DNA from: Exophiala sp. HKRS030
Lineage: Eukaryota; Ascomycota; Eurotiomycetes; Chaetothyriales; Herpotrichiellaceae
DNA length: 64,000 nucleotides
Reading direction: 5' to 3'
NCBI GenBank assembly: GCA_023897205.1
Contig: JAHWDD010000002.1
Coordinates: 3,782,001 to 3,846,000 of the forward strand
The position numbers were made by a program, and so were the translations under genes. The notes beneath the pieces are model-generated. The model searched no databases and was not told where the DNA came from. It saw nothing but the letters and a program-made list of their open reading frames with translations. Shown in pieces: positions 11,040 to 21,982 of the stretch. Position 1 is the stretch's first letter, and every line of letters begins with the position of its first letter.

Positions 11040-11399
11040 TTTGTTGCGCAGTACCTCGCAAACAATGCTTGATGAAGTCTCAACTGAAGGACTGAGATGA
11101 CGATGGCGTCTATGTCGACTTTCTATTTCTCGATTAGTGTCCTTTACTATCCAGCCTGCAAGTACTGACCCGATCATTACTGCGCTCCGGGCCAGGTGGA
11201 GGGGCTCGGCAGGAGGGCCGTTCCTACTTCATGTGACATAACAATGGCGCCCTCACGCCTCCATCCTGCCGCTATGAGATTTCAATACCCGGCAAGACAT
11301 TACTATAAGATACAAATGAGTTGTGAGGAGAACATCGGCTAGATTCTCAGTGCACACTATCAGAAGAACTCAGAAACACCCTGTAGTGGATCAGGAGGC
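11040..11399. promoter_or_regulatory. divergent upstream region before the ALDH-like gene
   Basis: This is the likely promoter of the gene at 11400, and of the weak hypothetical gene if that is real. A CACTATAAGATA-type AT-rich element lies near 11300. No firm binding site is seen. Confidence 0.3.
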
Positions 11400-13044
11400 A
11401 TGAGCACAGAAAACATCCAACTTGTCTTGAGTACTACCCAGGATGGGCGCACAAAAGACTTGCGATACCGACAGAGACAGTTTCAAGCACTACACGGATG
11501 GATTATACAGCACTCTTCCGAGATACAAGTCGCACTGCAGACAGACGACGGGTTATCAGAGCTCGAAGCTCAATTTCTCATCATCCTGATGTCAAATAAG
11601 TTGAGGGAGTTCTATGACTCGCTTGACTTGAAAAGTGAGCTTGATAACGAGTATAGCATCAAAACTGGTCGAGACAACGCAGCACGAATGGTTTCAGAAG
11701 ATCTAGTTTATGTGATTCCGGAGAGATGGGTCGTTGTCCCCAACGTTTTCAGTATCCTGCATGCTTGCATAGCTGCTGGCGCATGCTGTCTGGTCGAGGT
11801 TAGGGAAATCCGTGGAGTATCATCGAAGGAAGTTCGGCTCACCGTTTCATAGCTTCCGAATGATCTACGAGCGAGCACACGTCTTTTACGGAGTGCTCTT
11901 CGGGAAGCGCTAGACAACACTGCCTTCGCCACTGTCAGCAGACGACCTCCCGTCGATATTCTCTCTCGCTGCATAGTCGTTGACCAGACCGGCACTTTCT
12001 CAGCTGCTGGTATGCAAAGATTGATAAGCAGCGAGACCGGAGCCGCCGCCGTTGCGATCGTGGACCGAACAGCGAATGTTGATCAAGCTGCACAAGAGAT
12101 TCTCAAGTCCAGAATAGCCTTCTCCGGTAGAAGCCCATACGCGCCGAGCTATATTCTCGTCAACGAGTTTGTGGAAACCGAATTCCTGGATAAACTCCGC
12201 AGGTACGCTTCGCGACAGTACAGAAGTTCCATCAAGAAAGTAGACTCCAGCGACAAGACACACACTGCCCAATGTGTTACAAAGGAAGACATTCCAGCAT
12301 TAGCTGATGAGATTGTGTTGGAGGCTCCTGGCTTTCAACTGATAAAGATCTCTAATAGGTATGATGGCTCTCCCATCATACCCAAAATTGCATACACTGA
12401 TAATGGAAATCCATTTCTAGGGACGAGCTTTGGAAACCTGTCCACCAAGTCTCAGGGGCTCGGTCGGGAAAGTTATTAGCAACCAGCAGCCTCGACGATG
12501 CAATCGATGCAATAAACGGTACGAATCAAAAGGCACTACTCGCTCTCTATGTCTTTGCAGATCCATCGGCGGCCAAATATTTGAGTCAATTCATCCGCAC
12601 CAGAGTCAGCTTTGTGAACCACATTCCGACCAACATTCTAGGTACGCCCCTTGACTGTGAAGCAGACTTCTCAACTGCTTTCGCTACTAACATATCCATA
12701 TAGTTTGGCCTGGTGCCCCTATCGGACATCCAGTCTCCCCAGAATCCCTTTACACCCGCGTCATGATTGAATCTCCGAGCCCTCAGTTCGTTCACCCAAA
12801 GGAAGATGGGTTAATGTTAGCGGATCTTCTGACAGGTGACTCCTCTCGAAGAAGCTTGGACCGACTGTACCAGTCCTCGCTACGGCCACTGAAATCTACT
12901 GGTCAACCCAATCCCAGCAGCATGAACTTCTTTACACAAGGTCTGCTAGTAGGCGCCGTATTCTACCTCCTCCCAATTGTCGCCGTGGCAGCAGGTGGCT
13001 CTGTGGTCTTGATGAAACATCTCTGGAAGTCGAAGAAGATTTGA
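11400..13044 (+). CDS. aldehyde-dehydrogenase-like membrane protein lacking the catalytic Cys, 488 aa
   Basis: Exons are 11400-11798, 11853-12358, 12421-12641 and 12704-13044. The fold follows fungal class-3/fatty-aldehyde dehydrogenases: an N-terminal helical part, the segment ending ACCLVE|LPNDLR across intron 1, and a late WPGAPIGHPVSPESLYT. Where active enzymes have GQTC followed by VAP, this protein reads GRSPYAP, so the nucleophile Cys is replaced (Pro in my alignment). The Glu of the LELGG region may survive as SETG. A hydrophobic segment near the C terminus (GLLVGAVFYLLPIVAVAAGG) followed by basic residues is a tail anchor, as in fatty aldehyde dehydrogenase. It is probably not a working dehydrogenase. 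Related fungal proteins with SPYAP seem to exist, so this may be an established pseudoenzyme family rather than a broken gene. Confidence 0.82.
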
Positions 13045-13687
13045 GGACTAGGTTGGAAATCATTTGCTTAGCTACTTCAGGGGAGATCATAACATGTACA
13101 ACTTCGAATTGTCCTGCTGTGAGAATACTTCACACATGTCTCTCCAAAAAGGGGCCAGTTGTTCGTCGCTGCGTGCCTTTAAGGTTTTTCATTATTGACG
13201 CTCGGGGACTCGCACAGAGGATTTTAAATGTCTTTCAAGTGTGAGCCGCCATAAAACCGCATCCAGGACGAGACATGTGCTACTGACTCTAGCGTTTTAC
13301 TACTTTGTCACAATTGTGAGCCAAACTTCTGGGACTCACCTAGTCATGAAACTGTGTCGTCGGCTTCGGGTTTGCGGGCGGCTCCAGCGCAAAGCCGATT
13401 TGGTAAGTCTATGTGCGAGTCGATGTTGTACAAGCCTTGTCTGAATTGCAAGGCCAGATCGCGCTTCTGTTGGGACGAATTGTGCAGTCTCCGGCATAGG
13501 CTGAGAGCATGAACCCCGAGGACACAGAAAGCAGCAGAGTTTGCTGAGCAAGCTTGAGCTCTGTTTTGTACAGTCCGCTACCTTCGACAAATTCAGCCCT
13601 GTCTGAGCATATCTTCACAGCCTTCTTAGCTCTTTTGAATTAGTCCGTCTTTCGCCCAGAGCCGACACCACTCGAATTTCGTTCCAA
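13045..13687. other. intergenic
   Basis: This is the 3' flank of the ALDH-like gene and the promoter of the reductase at 13688. Nothing further is recognised. Confidence 0.5.
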
Positions 13688-14692
13688 ATGTCGAAGGTTC
13701 TGGTGTTGGGAACTGGGTGTATCGGGGCGGTCTACGCCTGCCTGTTGTCCCGAGTAGATCAGGCTCGAGTTACTTGCGTATGCAGGTCCAACTATGACTC
13801 AGTCAAGACGCGCGGGTTGAAGATCTCGTCGTCCATTTTCGGCGATCTGCAAGCCCGACCGATGGTGGTTCGAAACGTGGAGGAAGCCGTTTCAAAAGCG
13901 GACGAGCCTTTTGATTTCGTGGTTGTATCTACAAAGGCAACGGATTCGGTCACCAAATCGGTAATTCAGCAAATCAAGTCTGTTCTTACATCGAAGCAGA
14001 CGTCGATAGTCCTCATCCAGAATGGATTGGGTGTCGAAAAGCCGTTCCACAAGGCATTTCCAGAAACCACCATAATTTCTGGGGTTACATATTTGCCAAC
14101 TACTCAGGTTTCCCCGGGTGTATTTGTGCACTCGGAAGTGGAGATCCTACATCTCGGTCTATATCCATCATCATCATCATCATCATCATTAGCAGCACCA
14201 TCTTCGTCGTCGAAACCACCACCACTGGTGAATTTTGCCGAGCTCGTCCGTCAAGGAGGAGCCACAGCCAGAATTCATGACGATGTCCAGGCCGAAAGAT
14301 GGTGCAAGATTGTGGCCAACGGCACGGTGAATCCCATCTGTGCCTTGTCCAGGTGTCGAGATCGTAAGCTCGTGGAGATGTCATCGTTGGCAATATCCAT
14401 TTTCAGAGAGGTCATGCTAGAGATCGCGGCTGTCGCAGCAAGTGCAGGCTACTCGCATGTTGTGACGTCGGACGTGGTAGAAGCGCAGCTGTCGAGGACC
14501 TTGTCAAGGCCACCACCAGGAGTCCAGCCGAGTATGATGTCTGACGCCCTGGAGGAGCGGCCGATGGAAGTCCAAGCAATAGTAGGGGAGATTGTCAAGA
14601 TTGCAGGAGAAAAAGGCATACACATTCCCCGGCTTGAAACACTTTATGTGTTGCTAGAGGGACTTGATCAAGCATTGCGTAGCGACACATAG
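13688..14692 (+). CDS. ketopantoate reductase family (ApbA/PanE-like), 334 aa
   Basis: Single exon with ATG at 13688. The N-terminal NADP site is VLVLGTGCIGAVYACLL, and then VVVSTKATD and VLIQNGLGVEKPF are conserved in the family. The C-terminal helical domain contains WCKIVANGTVNPICAL, with the Lys and Asn expected for substrate binding. The family reduces 2-dehydropantoate, but fungi carry several paralogues whose substrates are unknown, and this one sits in a catabolic cluster rather than beside pantothenate genes. A Ser/Pro-rich insert around residues 158-180, encoded partly by a TCA repeat at 14168-14190, lengthens the loop before the C-terminal domain. Confidence 0.88.
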   Translation: MSKVLVLGTGCIGAVYACLLSRVDQARVTCVCRSNYDSVKTRGLKISSSIFGDLQARPMVVRNVEEAVSKADEPFDFVVVSTKATDSVTKSVIQQIKSVLTSKQTSIVLIQNGLGVEKPFHKAFPETTIISGVTYLPTTQVSPGVFVHSEVEILHLGLYPSSSSSSSLAAPSSSSKPPPLVNFAELVRQGGATARIHDDVQAERWCKIVANGTVNPICALSRCRDRKLVEMSSLAISIFREVMLEIAAVAASAGYSHVVTSDVVEAQLSRTLSRPPPGVQPSMMSDALEERPMEVQAIVGEIVKIAGEKGIHIPRLETLYVLLEGLDQALRSDT

Positions 14693-14797
14693 AGGAGGAA
14701 AGAAGCCTAATGCGAGAAGACCGAGAAGAAGAGAACATACTTTTGTATAGTCATAGGTATATGCCATCTGAGACTCTCTGAGAGATCTATTTACTTC

Positions 14798-15976
14798 CTA
14801 CTGGTCGACTACAAAGCCATCTCTGTGCGGTCTCATTTTGATAGGTTGTGTCAGTGGAGGACGGATCTTGGTCGCATCCTCTCGCAAGTTGACTCCAAGT
14901 CCCGGTCCAGTAGGAATGTCGACGAACCCTTCTATGACGGGAGGGCAATGGTCGACAATGTCACTGCCGAGGTGTTGCATCGTCGACGTGAAGGCTCCGG
15001 CCTCGAAGCCCGTCGCGTACTCTTGGATAGCAAAGTTTGGCACCGAGGCGGCCACCTGCAGACAGGCAGCCAGGCCAATGGGTGAAAGGGGATTGTGAGG
15101 AACAATCTGGACGTTGTGAGCTTCGGCGATGGCCGCGACTTTTTTCGCGCCTGTGATGCCGCCGCAGAGGGCCACATCCACGCGGGCAAACTCCAACGCG
15201 TTTAGTGACAAGTGACTCTGAAACTCATAGATGGTACCAAACCGCTCGCCCGTCGCGATTGGGACTGACAATTTATCAGCCACGCGTGCCATGGCCTCGG
15301 CGCTCTCCGGTCTGATAGGGTCCTCGACGAACATGGGATAGGTATCTTTGATATTGTTGCAAAAGGTGATTGCTTCCGCGGGGGTGAGACGACGGTGCAA
15401 TTCAATGAGCAAATCGACCTTGTCGCCCACCACTTCGCGCATCCGCCTGACGTTTTCCTCGGCGTCCTTCATCTTCTTGATGTGGGTCTTGAACCAGACT
15501 TTATCCGTACCCTCGTCCAGAAAGGGGTTGATGTGACCGAATGCCGTGAAGCCACAGTCCATTTTCCGTTTGCATTCGGCGAGTACCTTTTCGATTGAAT
15601 TTTCATAAATGTGTCCGTACACTCGAGCCTTGGTACGACATTTCCCTCCGAGCAGCTCGTAGATGGGCACCCCGAGAGCCTTCCCCTTGATGTCCCACAG
15701 CGCAATGTCGATTGCCGAAATGGCGGCATTGATGGCCAGTCCTTGGAAATAGCTGAAGCGGTGCATGACATTCCAGTGATGTTCAATGTCGAAAGCTCTC
15801 TTCCCGACCAGATACTCGGCAAACCTGGATATGGCAGTTGCAGCGGTAGTGATGTGACCCCATATACCTGCCTCGCCGTATCCGACGACACCCTGGTCGG
15901 TGACAATCCGCACAAACATAAATTGGCCTACATGGAGAGGTTCGACACTCGTGATACACATGTCGCTTGGCGCCAT
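14798..15976 (-). CDS. mandelate racemase/muconate lactonizing family enzyme (acid-sugar dehydratase-like), 392 aa
   Basis: Single exon with ATG at 15976. It is an enolase-superfamily (beta/alpha)7-barrel enzyme that needs Mg2+. The N-terminal capping domain runs to about residue 120. Barrel motifs visible are IELHRR (metal ligand Glu and nearby His), FVEDPI (second ligand), ATGERF (third ligand) and VPHNPLSPIGLAACLQ (His general base), followed by AIQEYATGF. The combination resembles galactonate/mannonate dehydratases more than muconate cycloisomerase. It could dehydrate a sugar acid, or act on an acidic intermediate made by the ring-opening neighbours. Confidence 0.88.
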   Translation of the reverse strand: MAPSDMCITSVEPLHVGQFMFVRIVTDQGVVGYGEAGIWGHITTAATAISRFAEYLVGKRAFDIEHHWNVMHRFSYFQGLAINAAISAIDIALWDIKGKALGVPIYELLGGKCRTKARVYGHIYENSIEKVLAECKRKMDCGFTAFGHINPFLDEGTDKVWFKTHIKKMKDAEENVRRMREVVGDKVDLLIELHRRLTPAEAITFCNNIKDTYPMFVEDPIRPESAEAMARVADKLSVPIATGERFGTIYEFQSHLSLNALEFARVDVALCGGITGAKKVAAIAEAHNVQIVPHNPLSPIGLAACLQVAASVPNFAIQEYATGFEAGAFTSTMQHLGSDIVDHCPPVIEGFVDIPTGPGLGVNLREDATKIRPPLTQPIKMRPHRDGFVVDQ

Positions 15977-16739
15977 CTTTTATTGAGTGCTCAGATGGCT
16001 TTGTGCCAACTTTGTTGTTGCTCAGACAATGAATTCTGTCGAGATACTTAGTAAACAATATTGCTGCCTGAAAGCAATGTGCCAGCCTATTAGGGCCGTC
16101 TCGATACTTTCCATGATTTGGAGATGACCTGACATTCGGGAAGTGGCCCATCATTCCGACGATGCCATCCGCTCGTTACCGAGCGGTAGGAAGGCCCAGT
16201 TGTCAAGCGTGGTCACACTGAGCGTCATTCCTACTGAACTGAATAGCCATATCTCACCAAGGGAGTGCTGTGCGGTTCAGCAGAAATGTAGATGTCACTT
16301 CGGTGTTTGGCTCACTGACAGCTTTGGTATCTTCTTATGAGTATTGCAAGTGTTAGGTATCGTTGCAAGGAACACGGAGGCTTCTGTCGCTGCCCTCTTA
16401 TGAGTAGACCTGTCAATACTGTTTCCTTCCACCGTGTCATGGCTTAGTGTCGCAATCGAGAAGACGCGTACATACAGTAGTTACCAATCCTCTACATGGC
16501 TCTCGCCACTCGTATGGTCTAGATGCGGAGAATTTCGCACTCAGAAATCCTTCAAGAGCAGCTGACCCACTCAAATCATGAAGGGCCTAGTCTTTATTGG
16601 GGAACGGGGACCATCGTGGGGAAAAGCCTTGAGACACTGGAGCGAGCTCTCGCAACTTCACTCTTTCAACATTCGGATGCGAACAGAGAGGGGCGCTATT
16701 GCCACGGTATCACTGTCCGATTGAAATTGATCAACTACA
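15977..16739. promoter_or_regulatory. divergent promoter, acid-sugar-dehydratase-like gene / transcription factor
   Basis: This 763-bp space lies between two outward-facing starts. It holds a perfect 7-bp inverted repeat at 16169-16186 (listed separately). Confidence 0.5.
16169..16186. promoter_or_regulatory. candidate Zn2Cys6 operator: 7-bp palindrome CCGCTCG-N4-CGAGCGG
   Basis: Both half-sites are read directly: CCGCTCG, spacer TTAC, CGAGCGG. Zn2Cys6 proteins commonly bind CCG/CGG pairs. Its place just upstream of the regulator gene would suit autoregulation. Binding is inferred. Confidence 0.4.
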
Positions 16740-19486
16740 ATGACGACTCTATCACCCCCAAGAACCAGTGCGTATCAATGCGGCATATGTCAGGAGCATT
16801 ACAGCCGCCCAGACCACCTTATACGCCATGTAAGAACGCACACAAAACAGCGGCCGTTTGTCTGTGCCGTGTGCAGCAAGGCGTTCGCCAGGCAAGACTT
16901 GCTGAAACGACATTCTTTAGCTCATCACAGTACGGACTATGGTGCAAGTACGTCTCAGATTCAAGATGGTTCGCAGGCCTCTGGAAGATACGCTCCAAGA
17001 GTCCGACAGGCATGCCGGGCGTGTGCTCTGAAGAAACTCAAGTGTACAGACAGCAAACCCTGCCGGAGGTGCTCAGCCAAAAACATCGCATGCGAATACG
17101 ACCAGAGTCCAGAACCGGAGCCTCTGCAAGACCAGTCGCAAATGGTGGTTGAAGAGAACACGGCGGATAATTTATCAGTCCCGGTCGCAGGCTCAGATTC
17201 TCACCACACTCCTGTGAGTCCGGAGAGGAATTGGGTACAGCGACAACCAAGTGTCGAACATCATGTTGAAGCGTCGACCTCTTCCCAACCGATGTTCGGC
17301 CTACCGGTGCCTCGAACGGAGGGAAATCTGAGCTCATCCAATGATGCCATGTCCCTCGACGTCCTGGACTGTACGTTCGATCCTCGTGATTTGAATCATC
17401 CGATGAATCACATGGAAAATCTGAGCTCATCACACGATGTCGTGTCTCTCGACGTCTTGGGCTGCACGTTCGATCTACCAAGCTTCGGGGATTTCATCCA
17501 GCAAGATATAGACTCGAATTTCGGAGACCTCGATTTGGCTCTTTACCCGGATTTCGCCATGACACCTGCGGCCCAGTCCATCAACAACCACGATTCGTCC
17601 AACTCTACAACCCTTGAATCGCCTGTGATGGGAATGGGCACAGAAGCATACCAAGGGTCTAACGTCCGGAGGGGATGGAATCCGACGCCTGGGGACACCA
17701 ACTCAGAGACCGAAAGCCTGCAGCTACCGTCGAATGTCAGGTCGGAAGTCTTGTCGTCGACAGTACATGATAGTCACCTGGCACTGAAACTGGATGACAT
17801 GACTCTCAGTACGAGGGATAGGATCCTGGCCATGATTTACTCGAGGACTTCGAGATCGATTTGGGAGCGCCTGGGCACGACATTTGAGTCAGTCGATGTC
17901 CTCAAAGCGATGATTCACCATGCTTTACTACATCTACAAGAGCAACAGATGATTCCCTTCATACACCTGGCCTCTTTCGATATCAATGAACAATGCCCCG
18001 AGCTCCTAGGTGCTCTCTTGGCGTACGGTGCGGTCAGTTTGCCGTCAGCTACTATGCGGAAATTCGGATACGCCATGCAAGAACTTGTTAGGCTCGCTGT
18101 AAACCAAAAGGTAGTGTATTTCTCTCCGTCCATCAATGTCTTTATGTATTAACAACAACTTTCCAGCTCGAAGATGAGCGTGCTTCGGTACGCGAGCTTG
18201 GCATGGCACAAGCTTATTACATTCAACTGTACTTAGGGTATTGGAGCGGCATCAGCGCAAAAATCGAAGTGGCAGAGAGCAGTTCGATGCTTGGGGCCAC
18301 GATCCTTCGTAGGGGGAAAATGTTTCAAGCTGGGAACTACCAGCCACCGGAGGCGTTCTTGTCACTTGAGGGGCTCTCTCTCCAGCAGCAATGGTTGAGG
18401 TGGGCGGCGCAAGAGTCGTGGACGAGGCTGGTCTACTTTGCCATGCTACACGACGCCGAGGTGTCCCTCTCCAGAAAACTCAACCCTCTGTTCGCGTACT
18501 CAGAGATTGCCACCCCGCTTCCGGCGAGCGGCAAGCTGTGGGACGCCGCCACGGCCGACGAATGGCACGGTGTCTTGATGCGAGATGACCAGCTCAGACT
18601 CCATCAGCCACACGCCATCAAACGTGTCCTGCGCGAACCGAAGCTGATCCATCAAGCCGAGCGAAACATCGTCGACACTTCCGCGGCGGCCGCGGCCTTG
18701 TTGGCCGGGTATTGGGGTCTGGTCTACGAATATCGCCAGATGGAAGCTCTTCAATCCGGTGTGGAGGACTGGAACAATTTCGTGCTGAAATCTCGACACG
18801 CAGAATTGACTTCCCTGCTGGAGCAGTTGAAAATGGAGCTCGCCGAGGTAGAACACCTGCGCACGGAGATTGTGCTCCTGCAGGAGCTGATTCTGTTGCA
18901 CCTCAACGCGGCCTACTATGACATCTCGGCGTATTCAGGTCGTGGGACGATGGAAGACGCCCAAGCCGCGAAACCCTATGTCCAGTGGTGGTTCGAGAGC
19001 CAGCAAGCCCAACATGCCATTTGGCACGCGGGACAAATCTTTCGCTTCACAAAAAGTCTCAGACCGGGGATGCTGTCCGACATTTCCGTCATTGCCCTTT
19101 ACCATGCCACCGAAACCATGTGGGTGTGGGGTTTGATGCAAAGGACTGTTCGTCAGCAGCAGCAGCAACAGCATGCCGGATTATCACTAGATGCAAGAGG
19201 AGGAACCAACAGTAACACCAGCATCGTGTCGTCTTCGGTCGTGCTGGACGGAGAAGAGACTTCTGTTGTCACCAGATTTTTGAGGTTGTCGCGCGGCCAA
19301 CCAGGTGTGACGAGTTTGGCCAACCACTTTGTACCTCTCATCGAGCCAGCCTCGGTGTCTGATCTCGCAAACGACCTCATCAAGGGTAACTGGGGCTCTC
19401 AGATTCTTCCCTGGACGACAAGCGAGGTGTCTCGACTCGTGCAGGGATTTTCGAAAATTTGCCGCCGGAAACTCACCGAAGATTAG
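16740..19486 (+). CDS. C2H2 + Zn2Cys6 fungal transcription factor, 896 aa
   Basis: Exons are 16740-18110 and 18167-19486 (intron 56 nt, phase 0). Two C2H2 zinc fingers come first (Cys14, Cys17, His30, His34 and Cys42, Cys45, His58, His62 or 63). A binuclear Zn2Cys6 cluster follows (Cys92, 95, 102, 108, 111, 118). The middle (about 125-370) is Ser/Asp-rich and contains a near-duplicate of about 28 residues around the two copies of SLDVLDCTFD and SLDVLGCTFD, probably activation sequence. The C-terminal half is the fungal-specific TF domain, with QQQWLRWAAQESWTRLVYFA typical of it. A Gln run lies near residue 770. It is the only regulator in the cluster and so the likely pathway activator. Confidence 0.92.
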
Positions 19487-19858
19487 GTAGGTAGGTATGC
19501 GGGAATGTGCATGTATGAATGAGTATGTATGCAAGAATTATATCAATGTTTAGTACGGAGTATAGTACATGTATATGGTTGGAGAGGAGATGTATCTTCG
19601 GTTTCCTCGCGCACAGATAGGTTCAGGACTCTTCTTGTGGTGGGTCAGTGTTCCAGACTACTCCCTAATCTACACACGTATAGACACCCAGATTCATGCA
19701 TCCGTGGTAACCGGTGGCCTATCGCTTTTGAAATAGCGTTCCCCAGTTAGGTGTGATTGGGAGTGTCCAAGACACAACTTTTGAGTGAAAACAAAAGGAA
19801 ACAGGCTCGCTCCTCTATATCAAAATGTGTGAACAAGTATCAATTTAGAGGTTTCCAA
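19487..19858. other. convergent intergenic space
   Basis: This is the 3' flank of the transcription factor and of the P450. It contains one TACGGAGTA motif (19554-19562). Confidence 0.6.
19554..19562 (+). repeat. TACGGAGTA intergenic motif, copy 1
   Basis: Exact copy of the 9-mer that recurs in intergenic DNA of this window. Confidence 0.8.
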
Positions 19859-21467
19859 TTAACGTTTCCGGTCAGCCTCGTACGGCGTCACGTAGAAAGT
19901 CTTGTTCTTGGGTTCCAGGACGCCGTTGTCTTCCTGCCGCATGAAATCGGTGTCCATGGCGGGGGTAGGAATGACATCGTAGAGCTGATACAGCCGACAC
20001 ACCGTCAGCGTCAAGGCCATCTCCGCCAAGTGCTGTCCGATACAATTTCGAGGACCGTAACTGAAGGGGCGAGACATCTTTTTCATCTCGGGGGTCGGGG
20101 ATTCCCAGCGTGACGGGTCGAAGGTGAGTGGGTTGGGAAAGACAGCCGGATCTCGAGCTGTCGTGTAGGTACACGTCTCGACGAGGACCCCCTTGGGGAC
20201 GAAACGGCCGCTGATCATCTTTCCGGGAGACAGGCGCGGTCCCGAGGCGTTGAGGGGGCCCCATAGCCTGAGGGTTTCGGAGATGGCACACTTGAGGTAT
20301 ACCTGTATTGTCGACGAATTTTAGTGTCAGTAGAGATGCAATGTGTTTTTTTTTCAAGCAATAGGGACAGAAATTGGTTCGGGTCTGTGTGTTTTACTGG
20401 ATACTTACCAATTGAGATGCTCTCTCATAGTTTGGCATCACCTCCGGGTCGGGGAAGGCTTCCCGGATCTCCTGGACCAATTGACCTCTGATCTTTTCGT
20501 TCCTCCCACACTCCCACAGTAAGAATGTCAATGTCGCAGAGGTCGTGCCCGAGCCCGCGGCGAGAAACAGAATGCTGTGCTCGATCAAGTCCTCTCTGGT
20601 CAACTTGGACCCTGTATCGGGGTCGACGGCTTTGGCCAAGTTGTTGAGAAGAGTCCCTTCCTGGCTGCTGCTGTCGGTCTTGTCGACGATATTCCCTGAT
20701 GATGACGATGATGATCGATAATTACTCTTCTCAAGGAACGCATCGACGTTTACAGAGGCGAACTCGATCAGTCTGTTCAAGCCCGCGAGGCCTTCTTGGA
20801 TCCCTCGCAGAGGAACGTAGCGTGCGATAGGCACGAAAGCGACCAAGGGGACGACGCTGAAATAATGTGAAATGTCTCGACGCGCCGTCAGGTTTTGACC
20901 TTTTAGACAATCAAAAGACCGACCGAAGCTCAGCCAACTGACAATGTCGAGGTACAGCTCGTAAGTCCTGGATAGCATGTCGACCTCTTTGCCGCGGTTG
21001 CCGGCCACGGTGCGGTCGACGTATTGTTGCACTTTTTCGGCGATGAGTGGTTCCGAATCGGCCAACCCTCGCAGCGAGAAGCTGTGGGACAACAGACGCC
21101 GGAGACGGCCATGGATGGCGCGGTCGGTGGTGCTCAAAAGGTTTGGGTTTCCGAGCACGCTGAAACCTTCGTAGACCGTTGGATCTTTCAGGCACGGATT
21201 CGAACTGGGCCCGTAGATGTCCGTCCACGACTGAAGATCCGAAAATATGAGGTGATTTGTGCCGGCGCGTACGGGGCTCCCGTAGCGCAGTAGCATGTCA
21301 TGATGCCTGAACGTCCTCGAACCCTTGACGATGGCATAAAGGTCCAAAAAATCCGTAAACCTCGCGATCCATGGGCCGGGACATGATGACAGAGGATGGA
21401 ACCAAATCCGCCTGACAACGACCGCGAGGAGGACCAGGCCTGTGGCGGCAAGTAAAGTGAAAAACAT
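19859..21467 (-). CDS. cytochrome P450 monooxygenase, 500 aa
   Basis: Exons are 21467-20409 and 20302-19859 (intron 106 nt, phase 0). The N terminus has a single membrane anchor (MFFTLLAATGLVLLAVVV) followed by a basic/Pro hinge, as in ER P450s. Landmarks are the oxygen-binding I-helix LAAGSGTTSATL (about residue 297), the K-helix ExxR as SETLRLWG right after the intron, FDPSRW, and the heme loop FSYGPRNCIGQ (about residues 431-441) with the Cys thiolate. A Ser run near residue 260 is low complexity. It is divergent from the acyl-CoA synthetase at 21983, with 515 bp between them. The exact CYP family is not recognised. It probably hydroxylates the cluster substrate or an intermediate. Confidence 0.93.
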
Positions 21468-21982
21468 CCTTGTTGTCAACGGGGACACAACACCATCATC
21501 CGTGAGTAGAATTGTTCCTGTTAAGCAATTGATTGCTTCGTGTGAGACGACCAGTGCTTTTTGTCAGAGCTCGTAGAGCCATTGCAAGAGCATGCCAATC
21601 ACCAAAACTAGTTGGTGCGCTTTGAAGACGCAAAAGTCGCATGGTCATTCGGTGGGTCTTTTTCTCCACTGTCCCGAGCCCGACCACCCTCCCGAGACCT
21701 GGATGCTCTGACCTGTGAATTTGCTCGCTCGGCAACCCTCTCGGATGCCCTCAAGCCAGCATGAAGTTCCATCTGCTCCAGGAGATCGGGCCACGAGAGG
21801 CTTTTTCAGGGGAAGGTTGATGTCGGTATGCCACTAGCGTCCATTTCGAGTAACGACCCTAGGCCCAGGGTTGCCACCACAAAGGATGAGAGAAAGCTTC
21901 ATTTGCAAGCCTGTCGATTCGTCCAGTGTCAGAGCATAGAATTACTAACTGCGGTCCATGTGATAAACAAGAAGAATACAGA
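21468..21982. promoter_or_regulatory. divergent promoter, P450 / acyl-CoA synthetase
   Basis: This 515-bp space lies between outward-facing starts, which would allow co-regulation. No strong palindrome was found. Confidence 0.4.

Noticed and set aside
16523..17152. Plus-strand frame of 209 codons before the transcription factor
   Set aside because: It overlaps the zinc-finger exon in another frame and has no domain. The C2H2/Zn2Cys6 frame is clearly the coding one.
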